Positions 43,443 to 52,641 of a stretch of 64,000 nucleotides of DNA are shown piece after piece; within the stretch, counting starts at the first letter, position 1; each line of letters begins with the position of its first letter. The stretch covers positions 868,001 through 932,000 of the forward strand of contig CAWHGF010000007.1 in assembly GCA_963828825.1 (NCBI GenBank). Direction: 5' to 3'. The DNA comes from Bog-473 sp963828825 (GTDB lineage: Bacteria; Actinomycetota; Acidimicrobiia; Acidimicrobiales; RAAP-2). The translations under genes and the position numbers were made by a program. Under the pieces are notes generated by a model, which searched no databases, had not been told where the DNA came from, and saw only the letters and a program-made list of their open reading frames with translations.

Positions 43443-44318
43443 TCAGCGGGCAGCGGCCAACGCTTCGGCCCGCCGGGCGATCCCCGGCGCGTCCAGCGCG
43501 GCACACACCTCTGCGAAGTCGCTCGTCGGACCGCGCCACCGCAATTCTTCGACACGCGTGAGCAGCGAGCGATCGATCCGCAACGTGGCCAGCTCCTTGA
43601 AGAGCAGTGCGTCGTCCTGGCCCTCCCGCAACGTCGTCGCCAGTTTCGCGGCGCTCCGCACGGCGACATCCCAATCGCCCGGGTCGCCAGGAATGTCCTC
43701 GATATGGGCCCACCGGGCCAGCACGGTGGCGGCCGACTTCGCCCCCCAACCCGGAAGTCCGGGAAAGCCATCCGCGCTGTCACCGACGAGCGCCAGGTAG
43801 TCGGGGATTGAACTCGGGCCGACCCCGAATTTGGCGGCGACGCCACCCTCGTCGATCAGCGTGTCCTTGCGCCGGTCGAGTTGCACGACGCGAGTCCCCC
43901 GCACGCATTGTCCGAGGTCCTTGTCCGGCGTGCAGATGATGACCTGCTCCACCTCGGCGTCGTCGTCGGCCACAGCCGCGCCGCTCGCCAACGCGTCGTC
44001 CGCTTCGAGCTCGACCATTGGCCAGACTAGGACGCCCAGTGCACTCAGGGCCGCCTCGAGGGGCCAGGCCTGGGACCAGAGATCTGGATCGACGCCCTCA
44101 CCCGTCTTGTAGCCGGGCCACAGGTCGTTGCGGAAGGACTCAATGACGTGGTCGGTCGCCACACCCACGTGGGTGGCCCCCTCTCCCAGCAATTGCAGGA
44201 CGGAACCGACCACCCCCCTCACAGCGGCCACCTCCTCACCAGCGGCGTTGCGATGGGGCGGTGCACCGAAGAAGTGGCGGAACAGCTCGTACGTCCCGTC
44301 AACAAGATGCACCTTCAT
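43443..44318 (-). CDS. 5'-3' exonuclease (PolA N-domain-like, stand-alone)
   Basis: Flap endonuclease/5'-3' exonuclease of 291 aa, equal to the N-terminal domain of DNA polymerase I without the polymerase. Metal-binding acidic residues lie in VDGTYELFRHFF, ELEADDALASG and CTPDKDLGQ, and the helix-hairpin-helix DNA-binding region is LVGDSADGFPGLPGWGAKSAATVL. It probably removes RNA primers or flaps. The start codon is ATG 44318. Convergent with the sulfotransferase gene (83 bases). Confidence 0.9.
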   Translation of the reverse strand: MKVHLVDGTYELFRHFFGAPPHRNAAGEEVAAVRGVVGSVLQLLGEGATHVGVATDHVIESFRNDLWPGYKTGEGVDPDLWSQAWPLEAALSALGVLVWPMVELEADDALASGAAVADDDAEVEQVIICTPDKDLGQCVRGTRVVQLDRRKDTLIDEGGVAAKFGVGPSSIPDYLALVGDSADGFPGLPGWGAKSAATVLARWAHIEDIPGDPGDWDVAVRSAAKLATTLREGQDDALLFKELATLRIDRSLLTRVEELRWRGPTSDFAEVCAALDAPGIARRAEALAAAR

Positions 44319-44334
44319 GGCGAAGCCGAGTCTG

Positions 44335-45585
44335 TCACCGACCGGGCGGCTGCGTCGCCGCCACTCGGACGCGCTCGAGGAACGAGCGCTCAGCCTGGTT
44401 GTCGGTGCGCGCTAAGGCCGATTCGTACTCGATGGCCGCTTCGGGTAGACGGCCGAGCCGGCGCAGCAGGTCGGCCCGCACTGCGTGGAAGAGGTAGTAC
44501 GACTCGAGCGGCAGACCGTCCATTGCCACCAGCCCGGCGGCTGGGCCCTCCACCTCGGAAATGGCCACGGCCCGGTTCAGCTCGACCACCGGTGACGCGT
44601 CAAACATGAGCAGCTGGTCGTAGAGGGCCAGGATCTGGCGCCAATCCGTGTCCGCTGCCCGTGGCGCATCACTGTGGACGGCGTTGATGGCCGCCTGGAT
44701 CTGATACGGGCCGGGGATGTTCCGGCGCAGACTGGAACGGACAAGCTCCTGACCCTCGCCAATGAGATCGCGGTCCCAGAGCGCGCGGTCCTGCTCGTGA
44801 AGCGGGACGAGCTCACCTCCGGCACCGGTGCGGGCCCGCCGCCGTGCGGTGATGAGCAGCATCAACGCGTGCAGTCCGACCACTTCGGGTTCGTCCGGCA
44901 TCAATTCACCCAGCGTGCGCCCGAGACGGATCGCCTCCGTGCACAGGTCCTCCCGCACAAGCAGGTCACCGGACGTCGCGGTGTAGCCCTCGTTGAACAC
45001 GAGGTAGATCACGGCGAGCACACTCCGTAGCCGGTCGGGCAGCTCGACACTGCTGGGGACCCGGTACGGAATGGCGGCGTCACGGATCTTGGCCTTGGCC
45101 CGAGCGATGCGCTGGGCCATGGTCGCTTCGGGAACGACGAAGGCCCGGGCGATCTCAGGGGTCGAGAGACCACCGAGCAGACGGAGCGTCAGGGCGACCT
45201 GCGCGGCCGGCGCGAGGGCCGGGTGGCAGCACGTGAACATCAGCCGGAGGCGGTCATCTTCCACGTCGGATTCCTCTTCTTCGATCTCATTGGCCGGGAC
45301 GAGGAACGCCGTGGCCTGCGCCTGGCGGTCCTGACGCGAAGCCTCCCTCCGGAGGCGGTCGAGGATCCGACGGCGAGCCGTGGTGATGATCCACCCCGCG
45401 GGGCTCGGGGGCAGGCCGTCTTCGTGCCATCGCACCGCGGCAACCGTGAAGGCATCCTGCACCCCGTCCTCGGCCAGGTCGATGTCACCGAAGGCCCGGA
45501 TCAGGACCGATACCGCCCGGCCGTACTCCTGGCGGAAGACGCGCTCGATCTCGATACCGCGCTCGCCCGGCGGCTGGTCCGACAT
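44335..45585 (-). CDS. ECF42-type RNA polymerase sigma factor
   Basis: Sigma factor of 416 aa. Region 2 (FRQEYGRAVSVLIRAFGDIDLAEDGVQDAF, about residues 17-46) and region 4 (ALTLRLLGGLSTPEIARAFVVPEATMAQRIARAKAKIRDA) are followed by a long helical C-terminal domain (about 190-416), the layout of group ECF42. These sigma factors have no anti-sigma factor and are encoded next to YCII/DGPF proteins, as here: the YCII gene overlaps its start by one base (TGATG). The C-terminal domain is thought to tune activity. Confidence 0.9.
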   Translation of the reverse strand: MSDQPPGERGIEIERVFRQEYGRAVSVLIRAFGDIDLAEDGVQDAFTVAAVRWHEDGLPPSPAGWIITTARRRILDRLRREASRQDRQAQATAFLVPANEIEEEESDVEDDRLRLMFTCCHPALAPAAQVALTLRLLGGLSTPEIARAFVVPEATMAQRIARAKAKIRDAAIPYRVPSSVELPDRLRSVLAVIYLVFNEGYTATSGDLLVREDLCTEAIRLGRTLGELMPDEPEVVGLHALMLLITARRRARTGAGGELVPLHEQDRALWDRDLIGEGQELVRSSLRRNIPGPYQIQAAINAVHSDAPRAADTDWRQILALYDQLLMFDASPVVELNRAVAISEVEGPAAGLVAMDGLPLESYYLFHAVRADLLRRLGRLPEAAIEYESALARTDNQAERSFLERVRVAATQPPGR

Positions 45586-45941
45586 CAAACCGGAGGGTCC
45601 TCCTGGAAGGGCCGCACCTCGACGGGCTCGAGACACGCCCGGGTCGCTTTCTTGGCCCATTCGAGCGCGGCATCGAGATCGGCCGCCTCAATGACCCAAA
45701 ATCCCCCGATGTGCTCCTTGGACTCGGTGAAGGGGCCGTCCGTCACCATGAACCCGCCGCCCTCGGCGCGGACAACGGTGGCGGCCGACGCCGGCAGGAG
45801 CCCGCCGCCGAAGACCCAGGCTCCCGAGGACCGCAGCTCGTCGTTGAGCTGGGCGACCTGTTCGTACGCCAGTTGGGTATCCTCGGAGGGTCGCTGGGGG
45901 ACGCCGTCGATCATCGCCACGCTGAGCATGTACTGCCTCAT
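45585..45941 (-). CDS. YCII-related (DGPF) protein
   Basis: Small YCII-domain protein of 118 aa with the family's MRQYMLSV start, FVTDGPF-type segment (FMVTDGPFTESKEHIGGFWVIEA) and conserved EVRPF end. It is the usual partner of ECF42 sigma factors and may sense or process a small molecule. ATG 45941 is taken as the start because the domain begins there. Its stop overlaps the sigma-factor ATG. Confidence 0.88.
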   Translation of the reverse strand: MRQYMLSVAMIDGVPQRPSEDTQLAYEQVAQLNDELRSSGAWVFGGGLLPASAATVVRAEGGGFMVTDGPFTESKEHIGGFWVIEAADLDAALEWAKKATRACLEPVEVRPFQEDPPV

Positions 45942-45999
45942 TGGGATTCTTCCTCTCACTCTCTTGTCGTTGTCGATTCCAGGCCGGAGAAATCCCGGG

Positions 46000-46584
46000 C
46001 TAACGGGCACTCGCAGAACGGTAAGTCAGGATCACGATCCCCTCCCCGACCGTCTTGACGTTTTCCAGGACCATGGTGGGCGGCTCCGACACGTCACCGA
46101 AGAGCCGCTTGCCGGTCCCGAGGACAATCGGGAAGATCATTATCCGGAGCTCGTCTATCAGACGATGCTCGACGAGCGTCTGAACCAAGGTCGCGCTCCC
46201 TGCGACAAGCAGGTCACCCTGCAGGCGCTCCTTGAGCGCGGCGACCTCGCTGACGATGTCGCCTCTGATCACCGTGGTGTTCTCCCAGGTCGCGCCGTCG
46301 TCCCGCAGCGTCGTGGAGACCACGTACTTGGGCATGGTGTTCATCCGGTCTGCGAACCCAACGGGGTCCTCCATTGTCGGCCATGCCTGGGCGAAGGCCT
46401 CATAGGTCACCCGACCGAGGAGCTGTGCTTCGGCCCCCCTGAGCTCGTCGAGCTTGAACTGGTCTCCCTCGGCGCCCCGGTTGAACCGGAAGGTCCAGCC
46501 GGCGTGCGTGAAGCCTTCGGCGCCGCCCGGATCCTCCATGACCCCGTCCAGCGAGACGAATTCGGTTACCACGATCCTGCCCAT
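46000..46584 (-). CDS. Dihydrofolate reductase-like (RibD C-terminal) protein
   Basis: Reductase-fold protein of 194 aa (MGRIVVTEFVSLDGVMEDPGG; AQLLGRVTYEAFAQAWP; LLVAGSATLVQTLVEHRLIDELRIMIFPIVLGTGKRLF). It belongs to the DHFR/RibD-C family that binds NADPH; substrates of these stand-alone proteins are unknown. A GGGAG ribosome site precedes ATG 46584. It is 58 bases upstream of the YCII gene on the same strand and probably belongs to the ECF42 transcript, a recurring context. Confidence 0.87.
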   Translation of the reverse strand: MGRIVVTEFVSLDGVMEDPGGAEGFTHAGWTFRFNRGAEGDQFKLDELRGAEAQLLGRVTYEAFAQAWPTMEDPVGFADRMNTMPKYVVSTTLRDDGATWENTTVIRGDIVSEVAALKERLQGDLLVAGSATLVQTLVEHRLIDELRIMIFPIVLGTGKRLFGDVSEPPTMVLENVKTVGEGIVILTYRSASAR

Positions 46585-47049
46585 GACGCTGCCTCCCTCA
46601 CTCGGTGACCCCCGGTCCAGCACCGGGAGCCATCGTCCAAACGAACGGGCTCATTCCTATTCGACATCCGGGCCCGAATTTCCCGTTTCAATCGGCCACG
46701 GCCGCGACGATCTCCACTCGCTCCGCCGCCCGTGGTTCGTGCGGGGAGATGGTGGTCGCCACGTCGTTGTCGAGCCGTGCCCCCGCAGCACTGCCGAGGT
46801 CTGGCAAGCGCAGACTCGGCCTGGGTCGCAGTCGCCCGCAACCATCGATCCTGGTGACGGCGGCGGCGGCGCGGGGAACACCCGCTGCGAGAACGAGTGG
46901 CAGCTGGACTTCAACCGGGGGCGGATCCGACATCGCCGCAGACGTGTCAAACCGAACCGCTAGACCGGGATGTCCAAGCCCAGTAGATCCACGTCCGATC
47001 CCCGCCAGAAATCGCGCGGTCCCGTCCGTAGGTTGGGAATAGCGAACGA
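46585..47049. other. Intergenic stretch, no firm gene
   Basis: Region between divergent genes. A minus-strand frame at 46688-46933 (81 codons) is open but lacks a ribosome site and a recognisable domain, so I do not call it. Confidence 0.45.
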
Positions 47050-47076
47050 CCGCACGACGTTGCCAACGCCGTGCGG
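47050..47076. promoter_or_regulatory. 27-bp near-perfect palindrome upstream of efflux gene
   Basis: Arms CCGCACG-A-CGTTG and CAACG-C-CGTGCGG around a single central C; 12 of 13 positions pair, with one A/C mismatch. It ends 38 bases before the start codon of the DHA2 pump. Operator for an unlinked repressor, or a hairpin in the leader. Confidence 0.6.
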
Positions 47077-47114
47077 TGTCGGCGGATCGCACGCGCCCTC
47101 GCTGAAGGAGACCG

Positions 47115-48638
47115 ATGTCCGGAAACCCCAGAGGAAGCACCCTGATCGAGCTCGAGCCGGGACGCCACGTACCGGCCTGGCTGGTCCTCGGCCTCGTGTG
47201 TATCGGGCAGTTCATGGTGGTGCTGGACGCGTCCATCGTCAACGTGGCACTGCCTTCGATCCAGCATGACCTGCACTTCAGCACGTCGGGACTGCAGTGG
47301 ATCGTCAACGCCTACACGCTGACCTTTGCGGGGTTCCTGCTTCTCGGAGGCCGCGCCGCCGACCTGTTCGGACGGCGAAAGATTTTCCTCTTGGGTCTCA
47401 CCGTCTTCACGCTGTCGAGCTTGCTCGGAGGGCTGGCCCAGAACGAGGCCTGGCTCGTCGGCGCCCGGGCACTCCAAGGGCTCGGAGCCGCCATTCTGGC
47501 TCCCGCCACATTGACGATCCTGACGGCGACCTTCCCCGAAGGCCCCACACGCGCCTGGGCACTGGGCGCCTGGAGCGCTGTTTCGTCAGCCGGTGCCTCG
47601 GCTGGCGCGCTCTTGGGCGGCATCCTGACCGACCTTCTGAACTGGCGCTGGATCCTCTTCGTCAACGTGCCGGTGGGCGTGGTCGCACTCGTCGCTGCTC
47701 GCCGCGACCTCCCGGAGTCGAGGGCGGACATGGTGCACCGCCACCTCGACCTGGGCGGGGCGATCACAGTGACCCTCGGCCTGGTCGCGCTGGTATTCGC
47801 CCTCGTGCGCACCGAGACGTACCCCTGGGGTTCGGCACAGGTCCTCATGCCCCTGGCGCTGGCGATCGTGCTGCTGGCCACCTTCCTCGTCCTGCAGGGG
47901 AAGTTCTCGAAGGCCCCGCTGGTTCCACTCCGCATCCTCCGCTCCCGCTCGGTTGCGGGGGGCAACGTCGTGATGTTCCTGATGTTCGGTGCCTTGTTCG
48001 GGTCGTGGTACTTCGAGACCCTTTACATGCAGCATGTGCTGGGGTACAGCCCGCTGCAGGCCGGCCTCGCCTTCCTGCCCCAGACACTGCTCATTGCCGC
48101 CGGCGCACAGCTGACGGCGCGCCTCGTGCCCAAGTTCGGCCCTCGCCCTCTCATCATCCTTGGGACGCTGGTGGCCGGGGGCGGACTGGCGTGGCTGGCC
48201 CAGATCTCCACGAGCAGCGGTTTCCTGGCGGACCTGCTCGGGCCCTTCGTCCTCATCGGATTGGGCATGGGCCTGGCCGTGACGCCGATCGCCGTCGCGG
48301 GAACAGCGGGCGTCGCCCGCGCCGAGGCCGGGCTGGCCTCCGGGCTGCTCAACACATCCCGGACCGTCGGCGCCGCGATCGGTCTCGCCGCGCTCGCCAC
48401 GGTCGCGGCCAATCGCACAACTCGGGCCTTGGCCGGGACCGCAACGACAGCCGGCCACACCGCGGCGGCACTGACCGACGGCTACGCGCTGGCGTTCTCT
48501 GTGGCGGCCGCGCTGCTGGTCGCGACCGCTGTCGTGGCTCTCGCCACCCTTCCCGGACGCAGCATCCTCCAGCAATCCGCTGCCGCCGAGCCGGCGGCGC
48601 CGCTCGAGCCCGAACATCTCGAGCTCGAGCAGGCCTGA
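47115..48638 (+). CDS. DHA2-family MFS drug efflux transporter (14 TMS)
   Basis: Proton-driven multidrug exporter of the EmrB/QacA type (507 aa, about 14 membrane segments). Motif A is GGRAADLFGRRKIF, the segment-1 motif VVLDASIVNVALPSIQHDL is present, and motif C-like ATLTILTATFP and GAWSAVSSAGASAGALLGGIL follow. ATG 47115 has GGAG 5 bases upstream. The palindrome at 47050-47076 in its promoter region probably binds a repressor not encoded nearby. Confidence 0.92.
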   Translation: MSGNPRGSTLIELEPGRHVPAWLVLGLVCIGQFMVVLDASIVNVALPSIQHDLHFSTSGLQWIVNAYTLTFAGFLLLGGRAADLFGRRKIFLLGLTVFTLSSLLGGLAQNEAWLVGARALQGLGAAILAPATLTILTATFPEGPTRAWALGAWSAVSSAGASAGALLGGILTDLLNWRWILFVNVPVGVVALVAARRDLPESRADMVHRHLDLGGAITVTLGLVALVFALVRTETYPWGSAQVLMPLALAIVLLATFLVLQGKFSKAPLVPLRILRSRSVAGGNVVMFLMFGALFGSWYFETLYMQHVLGYSPLQAGLAFLPQTLLIAAGAQLTARLVPKFGPRPLIILGTLVAGGGLAWLAQISTSSGFLADLLGPFVLIGLGMGLAVTPIAVAGTAGVARAEAGLASGLLNTSRTVGAAIGLAALATVAANRTTRALAGTATTAGHTAAALTDGYALAFSVAAALLVATAVVALATLPGRSILQQSAAAEPAAPLEPEHLELEQA

Positions 48639-48701
48639 GAACGCACCCGTCGGATTCAGGCGGTGCCGGCGGTCGGTGCACCAACGACTCCCTGCGATAG
48701 G

Positions 48702-49085
48702 TCAACCCGGAGGGTCCTCGACCTGCTCCATGAACTCGAGCCGGATGCCACCCGGAGCCTCCACGAAGGCGATGCGCCGGGTGCCGAAGGTGCCGCTGAC
48801 CGTCCGTGGCCCCCAGAGCACCTCATGCCGAGCCAGTTCGGCGTCGAGATCGTCGACGAAGAGAGCGGGATGCAGGAATCCCTCGTCCGGCAGCGCGCAC
48901 GCGTCCTCGTAGATCGCTTTGGTGAAGAGAGTCAGCGCGAGGACGCCCAGTTGCACGTCGGCGCGGCGGCCGTTCTCCCACTCGATCGGTTCGGTCACCG
49001 TTGCGCCAGCCGCCTCGAACCAGGCGCAGGCCTGCTCGAGATCGGCGACCTTGACGGCCAGGTTGGCCAGGCCGGTGACGGCCAT
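48702..49085 (-). CDS. VOC family protein
   Basis: Glyoxalase/dioxygenase-fold protein of 127 aa (MAVTGLANLAVKVADLEQACAWFEAAGA; LHPALFVDDLDAELARHE; GTRRIAFVEAPGGIRLEFMEQ). It follows another VOC gene with a TGATG overlap at 49085, so translation is coupled. Two adjacent VOC genes with an amidohydrolase suggest a small catabolic or detoxification operon; no substrate can be named. Confidence 0.85.
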   Translation of the reverse strand: MAVTGLANLAVKVADLEQACAWFEAAGATVTEPIEWENGRRADVQLGVLALTLFTKAIYEDACALPDEGFLHPALFVDDLDAELARHEVLWGPRTVSGTFGTRRIAFVEAPGGIRLEFMEQVEDPPG

Positions 49086-49579
49086 CAGTGCAGCGGAGCG
49101 CCGTACAGCGAGCCGAGATCCTCGGCGATCAGCTCGAGCCGCACACCGTCGGGATCGGAGAAATACAGCGAGATCTCGCTTTCGATCTGCGTCGCAATGC
49201 CGGCCTCGTCCAGGCGGGCGCGCGCGGCGTCCCACTGCGCCCGGTCGACCGAGATGGCGAGGTGGTGGAACCCACCCAGCACCTCGGCGTACGGCGCGAG
49301 CCCGAGATCCGGGAAGTCGAAGAAGGCAAGCGTGTTGTCGTGGCCGAGATCGAAGAACAGATGGGTCGACCCCTTGTAGTCCCGGTTCTCGAAGAGCTCG
49401 ACCAGCGGGAACCCGAGGAGGCCCTGGTAGAACCGAATGGTCTGCTCGACGTCGGAACAGAGCAACGCCAGGTGGTGGACACCGCGGGCCGTCGACCTCG
49501 GGCGGCCTGCCGGTTCCCGCAGGTACGCCGCCCGCAGCCGCTCCCGCTCTGCCGCTGTTGCCTCCAGATCGACCGTCAC
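49085..49579 (-). CDS. VOC family dioxygenase-like protein
   Basis: Vicinal-oxygen-chelate protein of 164 aa with an N-terminal helical tag. The sequence has GVHHLALLCSDVEQTIRFYQGLLGFPLVELFEN, FHHLAISVD and YFSDPDGVRLELIAED, giving likely metal ligands H, H and E as in ring-cleaving dioxygenases and glyoxalases. ATG 49579 overlaps the amidohydrolase stop by 4 bases. Confidence 0.87.
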   Translation of the reverse strand: MTVDLEATAAERERLRAAYLREPAGRPRSTARGVHHLALLCSDVEQTIRFYQGLLGFPLVELFENRDYKGSTHLFFDLGHDNTLAFFDFPDLGLAPYAEVLGGFHHLAISVDRAQWDAARARLDEAGIATQIESEISLYFSDPDGVRLELIAEDLGSLYGAPLH

Positions 49580-50724
49580 AAGCCGAGAAGCCGGGCGGCG
49601 TTCGCTCCCAACATGTTGGCCCGGGCCGGCTCGGCCAGGCCGGCCACGGCGCGCTGGGCTTGCGCCATCGGATCGGCGACTCCCTCGGCGTGGGGCCAGT
49701 CACTGCCGAGCATGAAGGTGTCGTCGCCGACTTTGGGGACCAGACGATTCGGCATCTCGTAGGGGAGCGCGGCCACACGCACCTGACGCAGGAAATAATT
49801 CGACGGGCGGTCCGACAACTTGTGAAACGGCTCACCGTGGCGCTGGGTGTAGAAGTCCGACGCCCCGTCAATGTGGAGGAGGAAGCTCGGCACCCAGCTC
49901 GCTGTCAACTCGACCACCCCGACGCGCAGACGGGGGAATCGCTCGAGCACCCCATTCAGAATCAGATTGGCGAGCGCGACCGCGGGCGCCAGATAGAGGA
50001 AGATCGAGTCGAAGAGCTGTTCGCCATCCTCGTGCTCCCCGGTCCGCCAGGCGGGGTGCAGGGGGCTCTCGAACTCCGAGACATGGAAGACCGGAGCAAC
50101 GCCTTCGTCGCTGAACGCAGCCCACACGGGATCGAAGTCCCCGTGCGAAAGGGGCTTCCCATCCACCGGGGCCGGGGCGATCATGGCCAAGCGCACTCCC
50201 TGTGCCCGCACCCGCCGGATCTCCTCCACCGCCCACATCGGATCGTGCAAGAGGACGTGGGCCACCCCGAAGAGACGGTCCTGACCGTCGCCGCAGACGT
50301 CGGCCATGAACCGGTTGTAGGCCCGTGCGTTGGCTCGCTGCGCGTCGCGGTCCGCAGCGAGCCGCTGCTCCCACAGCAGGCCGTAGTTCGGGAACAAGAC
50401 CGCGGCATCGAGCCCGAAGGCGTCGAGCGATGCGAGGCGGGCGCCGGCGAGGCGGTAGGAATCGGGTACCAGCTCCTCGAACGACGCCGGAGCCCGCTCG
50501 CCACCCAAGCGGCGGAGGCGGTCCTCCCCGATCAGCGTCGAGCGCTCGGGGATCGGCACCTCCAGCGGCGTGAGCCGGCTGCCCCGCCAGGTCAGCCAGG
50601 GCCATCCGGCGTCGTCGTCGGTGATGGACAGCGCATCGGTCCGCTGCGCGGGGTCGATGTACTCGGACCACGTCGTCCTCGACTCGAAAAGATGCTGGTC
50701 GACGTCGATGATCTGCAGCGTCAC
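49576..50724 (-). CDS. Amidohydrolase 2 (decarboxylase-like) metalloenzyme
   Basis: TIM-barrel amidohydrolase of 382 aa, of the ACMSD/resorcylate-decarboxylase-like family. Metal-site elements are IIDVDQHLFE near the N-terminus, VFHVSEFESPLHP in the middle and LGSDWPHAEGVADPM near the end. Such enzymes decarboxylate or hydrolyse aromatic acids. I chose GTG 50724, which has GGAGGAGG 4 bases upstream; longer frames lack domain content. It heads a three-gene operon with the two VOC genes, all overlapping. Confidence 0.87.
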   Translation of the reverse strand: MTLQIIDVDQHLFESRTTWSEYIDPAQRTDALSITDDDAGWPWLTWRGSRLTPLEVPIPERSTLIGEDRLRRLGGERAPASFEELVPDSYRLAGARLASLDAFGLDAAVLFPNYGLLWEQRLAADRDAQRANARAYNRFMADVCGDGQDRLFGVAHVLLHDPMWAVEEIRRVRAQGVRLAMIAPAPVDGKPLSHGDFDPVWAAFSDEGVAPVFHVSEFESPLHPAWRTGEHEDGEQLFDSIFLYLAPAVALANLILNGVLERFPRLRVGVVELTASWVPSFLLHIDGASDFYTQRHGEPFHKLSDRPSNYFLRQVRVAALPYEMPNRLVPKVGDDTFMLGSDWPHAEGVADPMAQAQRAVAGLAEPARANMLGANAARLLGL

Positions 50725-50923
50725 GTGTCCTCCTCCGCGCAGAATATCAGCGACCGTTCCCCCTCGTCCCGCCGGTCGGCTGGGTCTGAGCCTGATCCTG
50801 CTGGGCACTGCCGGCGTGGCCCGGCCGCTGCGGCCCGGCGGGCCCGCCTGGGAGGCGCTCGTGGCCTGCTCGGCGGGGGCGGGGAACGGAGCCCAGGTCT
50901 GAGGCGCGCTGTCACGACGCCCG

Positions 50924-51856
50924 CTACTCGATGGCGCCGCGGATGTCGCGCAGCCAGGTGTCGGCGGCCTGCCACGCCGCGTCGGCCTGCCGCCGCTGCT
51001 CGGGGCCGTGCTCACCGGCGGCGGGATACGAGCCCAGGAACTTCACGCCGGCCAAACTGGCATGGAGGTCCCGCAGACAGTCCGCCACGACCTCGTCGCC
51101 CACGTGACCCGACAGATCGATGACGAAGCAGTACTCGCCCAGCGCCTGTTTCGTGGGGCGGGACTCGAGCTTGCTCAGGTTGATGTTGCGCGCCGCGAAT
51201 TGTCCCAGGATGCCGTGCAGGCTGCCCGGGTGGTCTGCCCGCTGGAAGCAGACGATGCTCGTCTTGTCGTGACCCGTGGGCCCCGGTACCCGGGTCCTGG
51301 CCACCAAGACGAACCGGGTCTGGTTCTCCGGGTGATCCTCGACGTCCTCCGCGAGTATGGCCAGGCCGTACCGTTCGCCAGCCAACCTGGGCGCGATGGC
51401 CGCCTCGCCGGCGGCGCCGGACTCGCCGAGAACTCGCGCCGCGTCCGCGGTGGAGTTGGCCGCCCGTTGTTCGACCCCGGGCAGCGCCCGCGCCAGGTAC
51501 TTCTGGCACTGGGCGAGAGCGTGGGGATACGAGGACACGACGCGGATGTCGCCGAGCCCCGTGCCTGGCGGGGCCATGAGATGGAGGTGGATGTCCATCA
51601 CGACTTCCCGTTGAATGTGCAGGTCGACGTCGTGAATCAGCCCATCGATGGTGGCGCTGACCGTCCCCTCGATCCCGTTCTCAATGGGCACGAAGCCGAG
51701 GTCGGCCTCACCCCGGGCGACGGCGTCGAGCACCGCCGTGATGGAGACGAGGGCCGTCAGGTCCGCCGCGGCCAGGTCGGGCTGGGTCAGGAGCGCCTCC
51801 TGGGTGAAGGTGGCCTCCGGGCCGAAGTAGGCCACCGAGGTCGCAGGCGGGTTCAC
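50924..51856 (-). CDS. pheA: Prephenate dehydratase
   Basis: Converts prephenate to phenylpyruvate in phenylalanine synthesis (310 aa, cytoplasmic). Catalytic part: VAYFGPEATFTQEA, GFVPIENGIEGTV and the TRF motif in NQTRFVLVAR. C-terminal ACT domain: KTSIVCFQRADHPGSLHGILGQFAARNINLSKLESRP, where ESRP is the phenylalanine-binding motif, so feedback inhibition is expected. GTG 51856 has a -10 TATCCT at leaderless spacing. Divergent from larB with 23 bases between starts. Confidence 0.95.
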   Translation of the reverse strand: MNPPATSVAYFGPEATFTQEALLTQPDLAAADLTALVSITAVLDAVARGEADLGFVPIENGIEGTVSATIDGLIHDVDLHIQREVVMDIHLHLMAPPGTGLGDIRVVSSYPHALAQCQKYLARALPGVEQRAANSTADAARVLGESGAAGEAAIAPRLAGERYGLAILAEDVEDHPENQTRFVLVARTRVPGPTGHDKTSIVCFQRADHPGSLHGILGQFAARNINLSKLESRPTKQALGEYCFVIDLSGHVGDEVVADCLRDLHASLAGVKFLGSYPAAGEHGPEQRRQADAAWQAADTWLRDIRGAIE

Positions 51857-51864
51857 AGTTGGGC

Positions 51865-51870
51865 AGGATA
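51865..51870 (-). promoter_or_regulatory. -10 element TATCCT, leaderless start
   Basis: Minus-strand TATCCT (51870 to 51865), 8 bases from the pheA GTG at 51856, with no ribosome-binding site. Confidence 0.5.
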
Positions 51871-51879
51871 GAGCAGGTC

Positions 51880-52641
51880 ATGGACGCTTCCTCGCTTCGC
51901 GCGCTCATCGAAGAGGTCGCTGCCGGGCGCTGCACGCCTGACGACGCCGTTCGGCAATTGCGTCGCCTCCCCTATTCAGACCTCGGATTCGCCCGGGTGG
52001 ACCATCACCGCGACCTCCGCCTCGGGATCCCCGAAGCCGTCTACGGCCCGGGGAAGACGCCGGAGCACTGTGCGGCGGTCGTCGAAGAGCTCCTCTCGGG
52101 AACCGACGGCCCGGTCCTTCTGACCCGGGCGACCGAGGCCCAGGTCAAGGCGGTCATGGCCGCAGCCGCCGCACTCGGCGTCGGCCCGGGCTCGGTCGCC
52201 GAGAGCGGAGCCCTCTCGACAGTGGTCCTCCGCCCGGCGCCCTCGAGGACGGGAGTCGTCGTCGTGATCACCGCCGGAACGGCCGATCTTCCAGTGGCCA
52301 CCGAATGCGCGGCGGTACTCGGCGCGCTCGGTTTCGCACCCACGCGGCTCACCGACTGCGGCGTCGCGGGGTTGCACCGGCTCCTCGCCGAGCTCGACAC
52401 CCTCGCCATGGCCGACGCGGTCGTGGTCATCGCCGGCATGGAGGGCGCCCTCGCCAGTGTCGTGGGCGGACTCACCCCGGCGCCCGTCATCGCCGTCCCG
52501 ACCAGCACCGGCTACGGCGCCGCGCTCGAGGGCGTGACCGCGCTGCTCGCCATGCTCTCCGCCTGCTCCTCCGGGATCACCGTCGTCGGCATCGACAACG
52601 GCTACGGCGCTGCCTGCGCGATCGCCCGGCTCCTCCCGTGA
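51880..52641 (+). CDS. larB: Nickel-pincer cofactor carboxylase LarB
   Basis: LarB (253 aa) carboxylates and hydrolyses nicotinic acid adenine dinucleotide in the first step of making the nickel-pincer nucleotide used by lactate racemase-type enzymes. The C-terminal AIR-carboxylase-like domain has VVVITAGTADLPVATECAAVLGALG, AGMEGALASVVGGL and PTSTGYGAALEGV. ATG 51880 fits the family; an in-frame TTG at 51859 is less likely. It overlaps larC by 4 bases. No larE or larA is in the window. Confidence 0.93.
   Translation: MDASSLRALIEEVAAGRCTPDDAVRQLRRLPYSDLGFARVDHHRDLRLGIPEAVYGPGKTPEHCAAVVEELLSGTDGPVLLTRATEAQVKAVMAAAAALGVGPGSVAESGALSTVVLRPAPSRTGVVVVITAGTADLPVATECAAVLGALGFAPTRLTDCGVAGLHRLLAELDTLAMADAVVVIAGMEGALASVVGGLTPAPVIAVPTSTGYGAALEGVTALLAMLSACSSGITVVGIDNGYGAACAIARLLP

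Noticed and set aside
46688..46933. 81-codon minus-strand frame
   Set aside because: Open but without ribosome site, promoter or recognisable domain.
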